A DNA stretch of 64,000 nt from Flavobacterium sp. 5 (GTDB taxonomy: Bacteria > Bacteroidota > Bacteroidia > Flavobacteriales > Flavobacteriaceae). Location: contig NZ_PHUE01000001.1 in the NCBI RefSeq assembly GCF_002813295.1, forward strand, positions 2,480,001-2,544,000, given 5' to 3'. The translations under genes were made by a program, and so were the position numbers. Below are positions 27,436 through 36,293 of the stretch, piece by piece. Position 1 is the stretch's first letter; every line of letters begins with the position of its first letter. The notes beneath the pieces were generated by a model. The model made no database searches. It was not told the origin of the DNA and was given only the letters and a program-made list of their open reading frames with translations.

Positions 27436-28707
27436 ATGAAGAAGAAAAATGACCCTTACGCAGCCTTGAGATTTAAAGAATTCAACACCTTTTTATTAAT
27501 CCGTTTTGCAATGGTTTTTGCTTGGTCAATGCAATTTGTTATCATCGAATGGGAAGTTTATCGAATTACAAAAAGCGCATTATCATTAGGAATTATTGGA
27601 TTAATGGAAATCATACCTGCCATTGCCATATCCCTTTTTGCTGGTCATATTGTCGATCAAAACGAAAAAAAAGGACTTTTACTCAAATGTATTTTGGGAT
27701 TCTCCGTAATTAGTTTTGGCTTGTTTTTAATTACTTGGCCAACAGTCACCAATGGATTACCAACCACAACTATATTATATGTTATATATTCCTTAGTATT
27801 TTTAGGAGGAATTGTTCGTTCCTTTTTAGGTCCTACTATATTCTCGCTTTTGGCTTTGATTGTTCCTAAAAAAGCATATTCAAACGCTGCCACTTGGAGT
27901 AGCTCTGTTTGGCAAGTAGGGTCTGTTGTAGGTCCTGCAGTAGCTGGTTTTTCTATTAATTTAATTGGCGTTCACTGGGCTATGTGCTCTGTATTTGCTT
28001 GCTCAATTTTTGCTTTATTAATGTTAACTCAAATTGAAAAGAAACCTATTTTGAATCCAAAAATCGGAGAACCAGTTTTAGAAAGTTTAAAAGAAGGAGT
28101 CAAATTTGTTTTCACCAATAAAACCATTTTGGGAGCTTTAACTCTCGATATGGCAGCGGTATTGTTTGGAGGAGCTGTAGCTTTATTGCCTATTTTTGCT
28201 TTGGATATTTTGAAAGTTGGTTCGGAAGGATTTGGTGTTTTAAGAGCTGCACCCGCTATTGGAGCCATAATTACAATGTTTTTTGCAGCCTACGTTCCTT
28301 TGAACAAAAATGCTGGTATGAAACTATTAACCGCTATCTTTTTGTTTGGACTATGTATCATTATATTTGGCCTTTCTACTAGTTTTTGGATCTCATTAGC
28401 TGCTCTATTTTTTAGTGGAGTTGTCGATGGAATCTCGATGGTCATCAGACAAACTATTTTACAAATTAAAACTCCAGATCACATGCGAGGTCGTGTAGCT
28501 TCAGTAAATTCGATATTTGTAGGATCTTCTAATGAACTTGGTGCTTTTGAAAGTGGATTGACTGCAAAGCTTATGGGAACTGTTACTGCAGTTGTATTTG
28601 GTGGTAGTATGACACTTATTATTGTACTTTTTACCGGATTTGTATCTCCAGAATTTAGAAAATTAGATTTACAAAAAGATTTAGAAGAACACGAAAATCA
28701 CAAATAA
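27436..28707 (+). CDS. MFS transporter
   Basis: This is a 423-residue inner-membrane carrier with about 12 hydrophobic segments. The loop after the second segment carries DQNEKKG, the MFS motif A region in degraded form. The halves are joined by a hydrophilic loop near 195-215. C-terminal IRQTILQIKTPDHMRGRVASVNSIF is the pattern I associate with the MFS_3 / enterobactin-exporter-like branch. Substrate is unknown. It probably shares a transcript with recJ (10-nt spacing). Confidence 0.88.
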   Translation: MKKKNDPYAALRFKEFNTFLLIRFAMVFAWSMQFVIIEWEVYRITKSALSLGIIGLMEIIPAIAISLFAGHIVDQNEKKGLLLKCILGFSVISFGLFLITWPTVTNGLPTTTILYVIYSLVFLGGIVRSFLGPTIFSLLALIVPKKAYSNAATWSSSVWQVGSVVGPAVAGFSINLIGVHWAMCSVFACSIFALLMLTQIEKKPILNPKIGEPVLESLKEGVKFVFTNKTILGALTLDMAAVLFGGAVALLPIFALDILKVGSEGFGVLRAAPAIGAIITMFFAAYVPLNKNAGMKLLTAIFLFGLCIIIFGLSTSFWISLAALFFSGVVDGISMVIRQTILQIKTPDHMRGRVASVNSIFVGSSNELGAFESGLTAKLMGTVTAVVFGGSMTLIIVLFTGFVSPEFRKLDLQKDLEEHENHK

Positions 28708-28883
28708 TTTTTCGAAATGCTAAGTTGATTTTTTTAAATTGTTATGAATCTAGTAGATTGATTATTAATAATTTACCATATTTCTATTGAATTTACTTAG
28801 TATTACTTTTGTTTTTGAAAGGTATGAGGCTCGTGAATTACTTTAGAGCTAAAACAAAAGCTCTGTGTAAATGATTTACTTTG

Positions 28884-29567
28884 CTATTGGTTTTTAACAA
28901 TATTCCAAACACTTATTTTAGTTCTAATTTGAAAACCTAATTTTTCATACAGCTTAATAGCTCCGATATTGGATTCAGCAACATGTAAAAAGGGTATTTT
29001 GTCTTTAGAAAAAATAGTATTAACAGTATGGGCAACTAATTGTTTGGCGTAGCCTCTACCTGTGTGTTCAGGATGTGTAATTACAGCACTCACTTCAGTA
29101 AATTGATCCATTTGCATTCTTTCTCCTGTTACAGCAACGAGTTGATTGTCTTTGTAAATCCCATAATAATTACCCAATGAATAAGTTTTCTTTTTAAAAT
29201 ACTCTGGGTAAACCATCTTTACTAACTCTAACAAATCATTCAGGTGTTCATCTCCCAATTTCACGATTTGATCGTCAACAGTACTATCAATTTGATTATG
29301 AATAATCATTTGTAAACAAATCAATTCATTCTTTAATTTTAGATTTTCTGGAATAATAGGTTTTTGGCCAATAATAAAAAAGGTATTGGCTAACACAGCA
29401 TATTCAGAAATAGCATCTTTAATAGTCTCAAAAGAGGTAAACCCTCCGAAAGGGCAATAGTCAGGGTGATAAAATTTTGTAGTTCCTGAATCGATTCCAA
29501 AATTTTTATGCGTTTCAGATAATGAATACCAAACCGGATTGTCTAATTTATATTCAGGAATTGCCAT
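28884..29567 (-). CDS. GNAT-family N-acetyltransferase
   Basis: This 227-residue protein has a C-terminal GNAT domain (about 110-225). The acetyl-CoA loop is HTGRGYAKQLV, and the AESNIGAIKLYEKLGF motif is typical of the fold. The N-terminal ~100 residues are a separate domain seen in a group of FR47-like acetyltransferases. The acceptor is unknown. It stands alone, divergent from the cytochrome gene. Confidence 0.88.
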   Translation of the reverse strand: MAIPEYKLDNPVWYSLSETHKNFGIDSGTTKFYHPDYCPFGGFTSFETIKDAISEYAVLANTFFIIGQKPIIPENLKLKNELICLQMIIHNQIDSTVDDQIVKLGDEHLNDLLELVKMVYPEYFKKKTYSLGNYYGIYKDNQLVAVTGERMQMDQFTEVSAVITHPEHTGRGYAKQLVAHTVNTIFSKDKIPFLHVAESNIGAIKLYEKLGFQIRTKISVWNIVKNQ

Positions 29568-29759
29568 TTTTATTTATTTATGAATCTCGAAAAGAAGTTA
29601 TCTAAAGTTTTAAATCTATTTTCTTTGTCTATCCAGTTGTAGTATAAGAACAAGTTACGATAAAGATCTAAACAAAGAAATATTCTAAACTATTTAACAA
29701 TTATTTTTAATTATAAAAATATATTTTAGATTTACGCTGAAAAAAGTATATTTACCCCA

Positions 29760-30980
29760 ATGAAAAAAATAAGGATTCTTTTTGCTATTACTATTTTAGC
29801 CCTTTTGTTGACAAACTGCACCAACAAGTCAGATGAATATATTGACCCTCGTGGAACCGATTATGCAGGTTCTGAAAGTTGCATTCAATGTCATCAAGTA
29901 CAATATGAATCTGCTACTCACACCTCACATTTCAAAGCTACATTGCCTGGTCTTAAAGAAAATATTTTAGGCCATTTTAAAACTGGTCATAATACCTTCA
30001 TCTATGACAAAAACACTAAAGTAGTCATGGAAGAACGTAATGATACTCTTTATCAAGTATTGTACAAAAATGAAAAAGAAATTGAGGCTTACCCTTTTAA
30101 TATTATTTTTGGAATTAAACATGCACAAACTAGTGGTTACTGGAAAAATCATTATGCCTATGAATTACCTATTTCTTACTATAAATCTATAAACAATTGG
30201 GCAACAAGCCCTACATATTCAGCTGCAACAGCCGATTTTGGAAGAAAAATAATGAAAGAATGTTTTGGATGCCATAGCTCTAATATTTCAAGTAGATACA
30301 TTACTACAAATAGTTCGGATAGTTACAATAATACTTTTATGGGAATGGATGTTGAAGACTTTATGAGTACAAAAACTTTGATTTATGGAATAGATTGTGA
30401 GCGTTGCCATGGGCCAGCAAAAAAACATGTTCAAACGCATTTAAAATTTCCAGATTTAAAGAAGGCTCAATATATGGTAGCTTTTAGTAATCTAAACAGA
30501 CAACAAAAAATAGATGCCTGTGCTGTATGTCATTCAGGAAATGATCAGACAAAAGTAAAATCTCGATTTCAATATAAACCTGGAGAAAGTCTTTCAGATT
30601 ATTTTATTCAAAACCAAAAATCAAAAGACACATTGAATTATGATGTTCATGGTAATCAATTAGGCCTACTTTCACAAAGTAAATGTTTTAAGAAAAGTCA
30701 AATTATGGATTGTATCACCTGTCATAATTCTCATAAGGATATACCACAAAATCAAATTACTTATTCTAAAATTTGTATGAGTTGTCATCAAGATGCAAAA
30801 CACAATGCTATAACCTTAAAAACAATTTCAAAATCGATGTTAACAAATAATTGTGTGGAATGCCATATGCCAAAACAGGATTCGAGAGCAATACGTTTTC
30901 AAGAATCAAACTCTGCACCAATTATCAGTTATTCTTTAAGAACACATAAAATTGGAATTTATCAAGCGGCGAAAAAATAA
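29760..30980 (+). CDS. Seven-heme cytochrome c lipoprotein
   Basis: This 406-residue exported protein has a lipobox (LLLTNC, Cys 19) and seven CxxCH heme sites: CIQCH, CFGCH, CERCH, CAVCH, CITCH, CMSCH and CVECH. It resembles the cytochrome c554 / multiheme families that pass electrons at or outside the inner membrane. No reductase or oxidase gene is nearby, so its partner is unknown. A -7-like box TATATTTA ends only a few nt before the ATG. Its stop codon directly abuts that of the convergent lpxH. Confidence 0.9.
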   Translation: MKKIRILFAITILALLLTNCTNKSDEYIDPRGTDYAGSESCIQCHQVQYESATHTSHFKATLPGLKENILGHFKTGHNTFIYDKNTKVVMEERNDTLYQVLYKNEKEIEAYPFNIIFGIKHAQTSGYWKNHYAYELPISYYKSINNWATSPTYSAATADFGRKIMKECFGCHSSNISSRYITTNSSDSYNNTFMGMDVEDFMSTKTLIYGIDCERCHGPAKKHVQTHLKFPDLKKAQYMVAFSNLNRQQKIDACAVCHSGNDQTKVKSRFQYKPGESLSDYFIQNQKSKDTLNYDVHGNQLGLLSQSKCFKKSQIMDCITCHNSHKDIPQNQITYSKICMSCHQDAKHNAITLKTISKSMLTNNCVECHMPKQDSRAIRFQESNSAPIISYSLRTHKIGIYQAAKK

Positions 30981-31739
30981 TTATTTTTCAAACTTTTTTA
31001 CTTCGAATGTTTCACCATCAAAAACACCGTAGGTAAAATAACCAATCCAATCACCGAGATTGACATATTCTGAGTTTTCGCCTACTGATTTAATCATTGG
31101 TAGGTGACGGTGTCCAAACACGAAATAATTATAGTGTTTGGTTTCTAATTTACGTTTGGCATAAAGTATGAGCCATTCGTTTTCATCTCCTAGGAATTTC
31201 ACATCTTCAGAACCCGAAATAAGTTTGTTTTTAACGGAAAGATATTGTGCTAGTTTAACTCCAATATCTGGATGAAGCCATCTGAAAAGCCACTTTGAAA
31301 ATGGATTTGTAAATACTTTTTTCATTCTCTTATAACCCAAGTCTCCAGGTCCTTTGCCGTCACCATGACCAATTAAAAAGGTTTTATTGGCAAAAGTAAA
31401 TTCTTTATTATCGTGATAAACTGGAATATTTAATTCAGTTTCAAAATAATCGGCCATCCATAAATCATGGTTTCCTACAAAAAAATAAATTGGAATTCCG
31501 CTGTCACGAATTTCGGCGAGTTTGCCCAAAATACGAACAAATCCTTTAGGGACTACCGTTTTATATTCGAACCAAAAATCAAATAAATCGCCAAGTAAAA
31601 AAATAGCTTCTGCATCTTTTTTTACTTCGTCAAGCCAGGCAACGAATTTTTGTTCTCTAGGAAAACTCAATTCTGGAGTTGGTGCACCAAAATGCTGATC
31701 GGAAGCGAAATAAATTTTTTTATTATTTGATAATTGCAT
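30981..31739 (-). CDS. lpxH: UDP-2,3-diacylglucosamine diphosphatase
   Basis: This enzyme cleaves UDP-2,3-diacylglucosamine to lipid X in lipid A synthesis, at the inner face of the membrane. The 252-residue calcineurin-like protein has the metal-binding motifs ASDQHFG, LLGDLFDFWFE, FVGNHDLWM, IGHGDG and FGHRHLP. The usual DxH at the N-terminus is present as DQH. It is followed upstream by queD with 15 nt between them on the same strand. Confidence 0.9.
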   Translation of the reverse strand: MQLSNNKKIYFASDQHFGAPTPELSFPREQKFVAWLDEVKKDAEAIFLLGDLFDFWFEYKTVVPKGFVRILGKLAEIRDSGIPIYFFVGNHDLWMADYFETELNIPVYHDNKEFTFANKTFLIGHGDGKGPGDLGYKRMKKVFTNPFSKWLFRWLHPDIGVKLAQYLSVKNKLISGSEDVKFLGDENEWLILYAKRKLETKHYNYFVFGHRHLPMIKSVGENSEYVNLGDWIGYFTYGVFDGETFEVKKFEK

Positions 31740-31754
31740 GAACTACGTTATAGA

Positions 31755-32207
31755 TTATTGATTGTCACTTGCAAACCATTCGGCAAATGATGACTCGGTT
31801 TCCTGAAGTTTCAAAGAAAAAAGTTTAATATTAGAAGGTAATCTGCGGATAATTCTTTGAGAAAAATCGACTACCATATTTTCGCTTGTAGGTTGATAAT
31901 CTACTAATATTACATGATGACCTCTGTTTTTCAATTCGTTTGCCAATTCGATATGTGGTGTAGTCTCGTTGAAAACAGTAGCGTGATCAAATTGATCAAC
32001 GATTTCTTCTTTTACGATCTTTTTTAAATCTGAAAAATCGATTACCATACCAAACTTTACGTTATTGCGATCGGTAATTGGTTTTCCAATAACTGTAACA
32101 GATAATTTATAACTATGGCCGTGCACATTTTTACACTTCCCATCATAGCCATATAAGGCGTGACCTGTTTCAAAATTAAATTGTTTAGTAATTCTAATAT
32201 TGCTCAT
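31755..32207 (-). CDS. queD: 6-carboxy-tetrahydropterin synthase
   Basis: This enzyme acts in queuosine precursor synthesis. The 150-residue protein has the zinc ligands and catalytic Cys of the family: FETGHALYGYDGKCKNVHGHSYKL spans one His and the HGH pair, with the Cys between them. The DFSDLKKIV and FDHATVFNE segments and the C-terminal LKLQETESSFAEW Glu also fit. It is upstream of lpxH in the same direction. A perfect inverted repeat overlaps its likely -7 box (32224-32246). Confidence 0.93.
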   Translation of the reverse strand: MSNIRITKQFNFETGHALYGYDGKCKNVHGHSYKLSVTVIGKPITDRNNVKFGMVIDFSDLKKIVKEEIVDQFDHATVFNETTPHIELANELKNRGHHVILVDYQPTSENMVVDFSQRIIRRLPSNIKLFSLKLQETESSFAEWFASDNQ

Positions 32208-32223
32208 CGAAAATCTATTTTGA

Positions 32224-32246
32224 GTGCAAATTTAATGAATTTGCAC
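32224..32246 (-). promoter_or_regulatory. Palindrome over the queD -7 box
   Basis: GTGCAAATT-N5-AATTTGCAC is a perfect 9-bp inverted repeat. On the minus strand TAAATTTG (32228-32235) fits a -7 box and lies inside it, 20 nt before the ATG. The overlap suggests an operator. Confidence 0.45.
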
Positions 32247-32441
32247 GAGAAAAGGGTATTAAAAAGAGGGTTTCCATAGTTAGCCACTTCTAAGCGACCT
32301 AATTAATTCTGTTTGTTTTAATGATTTTTAAAGAAATAATTTTGAAATTTTAAAACTATATATAGCTAAGGAATTAGATAATTTAAAGAGTATAATACAT
32401 TTTTAGTTTTGTAATATTTTCAAAAATGCGACACCTCTCTT

Positions 32442-32535
32442 GATCCCTGATGGAAACGGCATCTTTTTTATCTCGATTTTTTCGGTATAAAAGATATAGT
32501 GAACAGCAGGAACTTTATTTACTAAAAAAAGCTCC
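32442..32535 (+). repeat. Dispersed intergenic repeat, type B, copy 1
   Basis: It begins GATCCCTGATGGAA, has an internal hairpin (ATCTTTTTTAT against TATAAAAGAT) and ends ACAGCAGGAACTTT...GCTCC. The same start and end occur on the minus strand at 55524-55667. Confidence 0.6.
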
Positions 32536-32618
32536 ATTTTTTGCGCTTTAAAATAATAGAATGCATATAAAAACTTCAGGAGTTTATTACTTTGTAAGGT
32601 TGTCTCTCAAAAAAATAG

Positions 32619-32626
32619 TATTTTTG
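32619..32626 (+). promoter_or_regulatory. -7 box of rbfA (near-leaderless)
   Basis: TATTTTTG matches TAnnTTTG and ends 4 nt before the rbfA ATG, so transcription should start at or next to the start codon. No well-spaced -33 box is visible. Confidence 0.4.
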
Positions 32627-32630
32627 CACT

Positions 32631-33023
32631 ATGGAAACAAATAGACAGAAAAAAATAGGTGGAGTTATCCAAAAAGATTTGGTTGATATTCTACAAGGTG
32701 AAGTGAGAAAAAATGGAATTACAAATTTGATAATTTCAGTATCCAAGGTTGTTGTAACTACAGATTTGTCTGTGGCTACGGTGCATTTAAGTATTTTTCC
32801 TCAGGAAAAAGCAGCGGAAACGTTGGTGGGGATTAAAGCTAATTCGACTTTAATTAAGCATGATTTATCTCAAAGAGTGCGTTTGCAATTGCGTAAAGTG
32901 CCAAATTTGGTTTTCTTTATCGATGATTCATTGGATTATATTGAAAAGATTGATAATGCTTTGGCAAGTAAAGAAAATCCGATTGAGAATAGAGAGCTTT
33001 TGGACAAACGCAGATTTCAATAA
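32631..33023 (+). CDS. rbfA: Ribosome-binding factor A
   Basis: This factor binds the immature 30S subunit during 16S rRNA 5'-end processing. The 130-residue protein has the KH-like fold of RbfA: METNRQKKIGGVIQKDLVDIL, the strand ITNLIISVSKVVVTTDLSVATVHLSIF, then LRKVPNLVFFIDDSLDYIEKID. A LolC/E-type permease gene starts 3 nt after its stop, so they are co-transcribed. The transcript appears to start at or very near the ATG. Confidence 0.95.
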   Translation: METNRQKKIGGVIQKDLVDILQGEVRKNGITNLIISVSKVVVTTDLSVATVHLSIFPQEKAAETLVGIKANSTLIKHDLSQRVRLQLRKVPNLVFFIDDSLDYIEKIDNALASKENPIENRELLDKRRFQ

Positions 33024-33026
33024 AAT

Positions 33027-34226
33027 TTGAATTTTCCTCTTTACATAGCCAAGCGATATATTTTTAGCAAAAGTTCCAATAATGCTATTAATATTATTAA
33101 TCGTATTGCGAGTATGGGAGTTATTGTGGGTGCAATGGCATTGTTTGTCGTTCTCTCGGTTTTTACTGGATTGAGAGATTTTAGTCTTTCGTTTACTAGT
33201 GATATTGATCCTGATCTTAAAGTAAGCAGTACGCTTGGGAAATCTTTTTTTGTTGTACCTGAACAGGAAAAAGAAATCACGAAAATTGAAGGCATTGCAT
33301 CCTATTCTAAAGTTATCGAGGAAAGGGTGTTGTTTACTTTTAATGGGAAACAAGAAGTTACCTATCTTAAAGGTGTTGACTCTATTTTTAACACCGTCAG
33401 CTCATTTGATAAAAAGCTGTATAATGGGCAATGGTTAAAGCCTGATACGTATCAGGTAGTTGTAGGGTATGGTATTGCTCAAAAGTTCTCGATGGGTTTG
33501 TTGGACTATAAAAATCCCTTTGAGGTTTTTGTTCCGAAACCGGGTAAAGGAACTATCGATACACCTGAACAGGCATTTAATTCAGTAGATATTTTCCCTG
33601 TTGGAATTTATGCTATTAGCGAAGATTTAGATTCCAAATATGTATTTGCTGATTTGGGTTTGGCTCAGGAATTATTGGAATACAAAACCAATCAGATTTC
33701 TAATCTTGAAATAAAATTAAAGAAAGATGCTGATGAGAGTGCTGTTATCCAAAAACTTCAATCGGTTTTTAAAAATAAAATTACTGTAAAAAATAAAGAG
33801 CAACTCAATGAATCTTTATATAAAATGTTGAACACCGAGAATATTGCGGTGTATTTGATATTTACGTTGGTAATTATTGTGGCGCTTTTTAATTTAATTG
33901 GCGCACTTATTATGATGATTTTAGATAAAAAGGGAAACTTAAAAACTCTTTTTAATTTAGGAACAGATATCAAAGATCTGCGTAATATCTTCTTGCTTCA
34001 AGGAACTTTATTGAGTTTCTTTGGCGGAATAATTGGATTGTTATTGGGAGTTGTAATTGTTTTATTGCAACAACAATATGAATTGATTATGATTACTCCT
34101 ACTTTGGCTTATCCTGTAGTTTTTTCTATGGAAAATGTTCTAATTGTTATGGCTACTATTAGTATACTTGGTTTTGTTGCGTCATTAATTGCAAGTAGTA
34201 GAGTGAGTAAAAAGCTGTTGGATTAA
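33027..34226 (+). CDS. FtsX-like ABC permease of the LolC/LolE type
   Basis: This is a 399-residue inner-membrane permease, probably part of lipoprotein release to the outer membrane or a similar MacB-type exporter. It has an N-terminal membrane helix (about 20-45), a large periplasmic domain (about 46-260) and three C-terminal helices with the FtsX pattern. The start is TTG at 33027, 3 nt after rbfA; the sequence NFPLYIAKRY right after it is the usual start of the family. The ATPase subunit is not in the window. It converges with the next gene with a 4-nt overlap. Confidence 0.88.
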   Translation: MNFPLYIAKRYIFSKSSNNAINIINRIASMGVIVGAMALFVVLSVFTGLRDFSLSFTSDIDPDLKVSSTLGKSFFVVPEQEKEITKIEGIASYSKVIEERVLFTFNGKQEVTYLKGVDSIFNTVSSFDKKLYNGQWLKPDTYQVVVGYGIAQKFSMGLLDYKNPFEVFVPKPGKGTIDTPEQAFNSVDIFPVGIYAISEDLDSKYVFADLGLAQELLEYKTNQISNLEIKLKKDADESAVIQKLQSVFKNKITVKNKEQLNESLYKMLNTENIAVYLIFTLVIIVALFNLIGALIMMILDKKGNLKTLFNLGTDIKDLRNIFLLQGTLLSFFGGIIGLLLGVVIVLLQQQYELIMITPTLAYPVVFSMENVLIVMATISILGFVASLIASSRVSKKLLD

Positions 34227-34810
34227 AAATCGTATCCAATTCTTGCTTGAAGATCTACCGTTGTATTGTTATGATCACAATCGCACCCTTTATTAGTACT
34301 AAAAATATTATATTGATAACCAAAACCTCCTGAAAATTCATAATTAAAATGCTTTCCAAATGCCCTTCTAATACCAAATTTAGGAATAACAGTAATTGCC
34401 GAAACAACATCAAAATCAGAATTATTTATTAGTGGAGTTTTATTAGAAATATACGATGTTTCTAATGAAACATAATTTGAAGAATTATTAAAGGTTTTTT
34501 TTCCAAGTCTTTTGCGTCTATCTAAACCATAATACCAACGTGGTTCCAAGCTTAAATAAGGACTAATCAATGTTGCCGTTTCATCTTCAATTTCAGGATC
34601 TTCATAATCCTTAGTAGATGTAATTAAATCTAAACCTGCTTCTGCACGAAGTACAATTTTTCTTTGCAATTGAACTTCATAATAAAAACTAGCACTTATT
34701 AAACCTAATTGCACTCCAAAAAGACTTTTCTCTACAGAAACTTTTTCTACTTCTTGTGCATTTGCTAAAAAACTTATTAAAACGAAACCTAGAACTAAAT
34801 AATTTCTCAT
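34223..34810 (-). CDS. Small outer-membrane beta-barrel protein
   Basis: This 195-residue protein has a signal peptide (1-18, cut near ANA). Alternating hydrophobic strands separated by short turns and the final residue F (YDF) indicate a small outer-membrane barrel. Strand pairs such as FYYEVQLQRKIVLRAEAGLDL and NYEFSGGFGYQYNIF are visible. I do not recognise a function. It has a good promoter and is convergent with the LolC/E-type permease. Confidence 0.8.
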   Translation of the reverse strand: MRNYLVLGFVLISFLANAQEVEKVSVEKSLFGVQLGLISASFYYEVQLQRKIVLRAEAGLDLITSTKDYEDPEIEDETATLISPYLSLEPRWYYGLDRRKRLGKKTFNNSSNYVSLETSYISNKTPLINNSDFDVVSAITVIPKFGIRRAFGKHFNYEFSGGFGYQYNIFSTNKGCDCDHNNTTVDLQARIGYDF

Positions 34811-34824
34811 TATAATTTTTTCCG

Positions 34825-34854
34825 CAAAAGTAAATTTTATTTTACAAAAACAAA
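34825..34854 (-). promoter_or_regulatory. Promoter of the beta-barrel gene (Bacteroidota type)
   Basis: Minus-strand TTTG (34851-34854), 18 nt, then TACTTTTG (34825-34832) is a full match to the phylum consensus, 14 nt before the ATG. Confidence 0.6.
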
Positions 34855-34869
34855 GAAAAGTAATGATTA

Positions 34870-35862
34870 TTATACCACCTGATAGTCAGAATAAGCTTCT
34901 TCAATTTTATTTAAAACGGCATATAATTCTTCAGGACGATCTAGGGTTACTAACTGTTGTTTGAAAGCTTTGAAAGAATGAATTCCTTTGAAATAATTGG
35001 TATAATGCGGACGAGTTTCTACAATTCCTAATCGTTCGCCTTTCCATTCCATTGCCCAAGTTAGGTGATTGCGGACAGCTTCGACTCTGTCGGAAACAGT
35101 AGGTTTTGCTAAATGTCCTCCTGTTTTGAAAAAATGTTTGATTTCATCAAAAATCCAAGGGTAACCAATAGCGGCGCGACCAATCATGATTCCGTCAATA
35201 CCGTATTCGTTTTTATAATGTAAAGCTTTTTCTGGGCTATCAATATCTCCGTTTCCAAAGATTGGCATCGTGATTCTTGGGTTGTTTTTTACACGTGCAA
35301 TATGTGACCAATCGGAATGGCCTTTATACATTTGGGCGCGTGTACGAGCATGAATACTCAAAGCGGCTACGCCAATGTCTTGCAAACGTTCGGCTACTTC
35401 ATCAATATTAATTGAATTATCATCCCAACCTAAACGGGTTTTTACGGTTACAGGCAAATGCGTACTATCAATAACGGCTTGTGTTAAACGAATCATTAAA
35501 TCAACATCTTTTAAAACTCCAGCTCCAGCTCCTTTGCAAACTACTTTTTTTACAGGGCAACCAAAATTGATGTCTATAATATCTGGATTTACGGTAGAAA
35601 CTATTTTTGAAGACAAAGCCATTGCTTCTTCGTCTCCGCCAAAAATTTGAATTCCAACAGGGCGTTCGTAATCGAAAATATCTAATTTCATTCGGCTTTT
35701 GATGGCGTCACGAATTAATCCTTCGGAAGAAATAAATTCAGAGTACATCATATCGGCTCCGTGTTGTTTGCACAATCTACGGAACGGCGGATCGCTCACG
35801 TCCTCCATAGGTGCTAGTAAAAGTGGGAAATCCGGTAATTCTATGTTGCCAATCTTAATCAT
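34870..35862 (-). CDS. dusB: tRNA-dihydrouridine synthase (DusB type)
   Basis: This FMN enzyme reduces uridines in the tRNA D-loop to dihydrouridine. The 330-residue TIM-barrel protein starts IGNIELPDFPLLLAPMEDVSDPPFR and has the catalytic Cys segment NFGCPVKKVVCKGAGAG. VKTRLGWDD, SIHARTRAQMYKGHSDW and FGNGDIDSPEKA follow in order. The C-terminal helical RNA-binding part is complete. It has its own promoter. Confidence 0.94.
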   Translation of the reverse strand: MIKIGNIELPDFPLLLAPMEDVSDPPFRRLCKQHGADMMYSEFISSEGLIRDAIKSRMKLDIFDYERPVGIQIFGGDEEAMALSSKIVSTVNPDIIDINFGCPVKKVVCKGAGAGVLKDVDLMIRLTQAVIDSTHLPVTVKTRLGWDDNSINIDEVAERLQDIGVAALSIHARTRAQMYKGHSDWSHIARVKNNPRITMPIFGNGDIDSPEKALHYKNEYGIDGIMIGRAAIGYPWIFDEIKHFFKTGGHLAKPTVSDRVEAVRNHLTWAMEWKGERLGIVETRPHYTNYFKGIHSFKAFKQQLVTLDRPEELYAVLNKIEEAYSDYQVV

Positions 35863-35879
35863 CTTCCTGAAATTTTTTG

Positions 35880-35910
35880 CAAAATTACTGTTTTTAAGTG
35901 GAAAGACAAA
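35880..35910 (-). promoter_or_regulatory. Promoter of dusB (Bacteroidota type)
   Basis: Minus-strand TTTG (35907-35910), 19 nt, then TAATTTTG (35880-35887) matches the consensus fully, 17 nt before the ATG. Confidence 0.6.
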
Positions 35911-36158
35911 AGATGGTAAGGAAAGCCTTAATTATAAACTATTTAGTGCTTAAATATGTAACTGAAAAATAGGTTACAGATGAGGCTGATAAAATAGATA
36001 AACACAGATTTAGTTTTTGAAAATTTGTAAAAAACCAGTAAATAATTGACTGATAGCTTCCTAAAATAAAAATGTTTGTTCGGAGTTTGTAGTTGTGAAG
36101 CTTTGAAACTATTGAATTTAGCGTATATTTGCAGATTAATTGTAGTAATGACGGGATT

Positions 36159-36258
36159 GCGTGAGGGATAGCAGTGGAAAGCCCACAGCAAAGTGTAGCG
36201 TTAGCGGAACTTTGTGAGGACTTCTAACGGATAGCCCGACCCTTGTGGTAACGCCCAA
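36159..36258. repeat. Dispersed intergenic repeat, type A, copy 2
   Basis: It begins GCGTGAGGGATAGCAGTGG and ends GGTAACGCCCAAA. Between them are paired segments such as GCTAACGCTACACTTTG-like stems around 36185-36215. It ends 35 nt before the lepA ATG. Confidence 0.75.
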
Positions 36259-36293
36259 ATGATTATGACATATAATATTGATATTTAGATAAA

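Larger units (their letters stand above)
32208..32630. other. 423-nt spacer, queD / rbfA
   Basis: It holds the queD promoter region with a palindrome (32224-32246), a type B dispersed repeat (about 32442-32535) and the rbfA -7 box. I see no open frame worth annotating. Confidence 0.5.
35863..36293. other. 431-nt spacer, dusB / lepA
   Basis: It holds the dusB promoter (35880-35910) and a type A dispersed repeat (36159-36258) just before lepA. A minus-strand frame at 35943-36191 begins inside the repeat and looks spurious. Confidence 0.5.

Noticed and set aside
32928..33353. 141-codon frame antisense to rbfA and the permease
   Set aside because: It crosses the boundary of two well-supported genes on the other strand and has low-complexity His/Asn/Lys composition.
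35943..36191. 82-codon minus-strand frame between dusB and lepA
   Set aside because: It starts inside a type A dispersed repeat, is rich in Phe/Tyr/Ser with no domain, and overlaps the repeat in a region that is otherwise non-coding.
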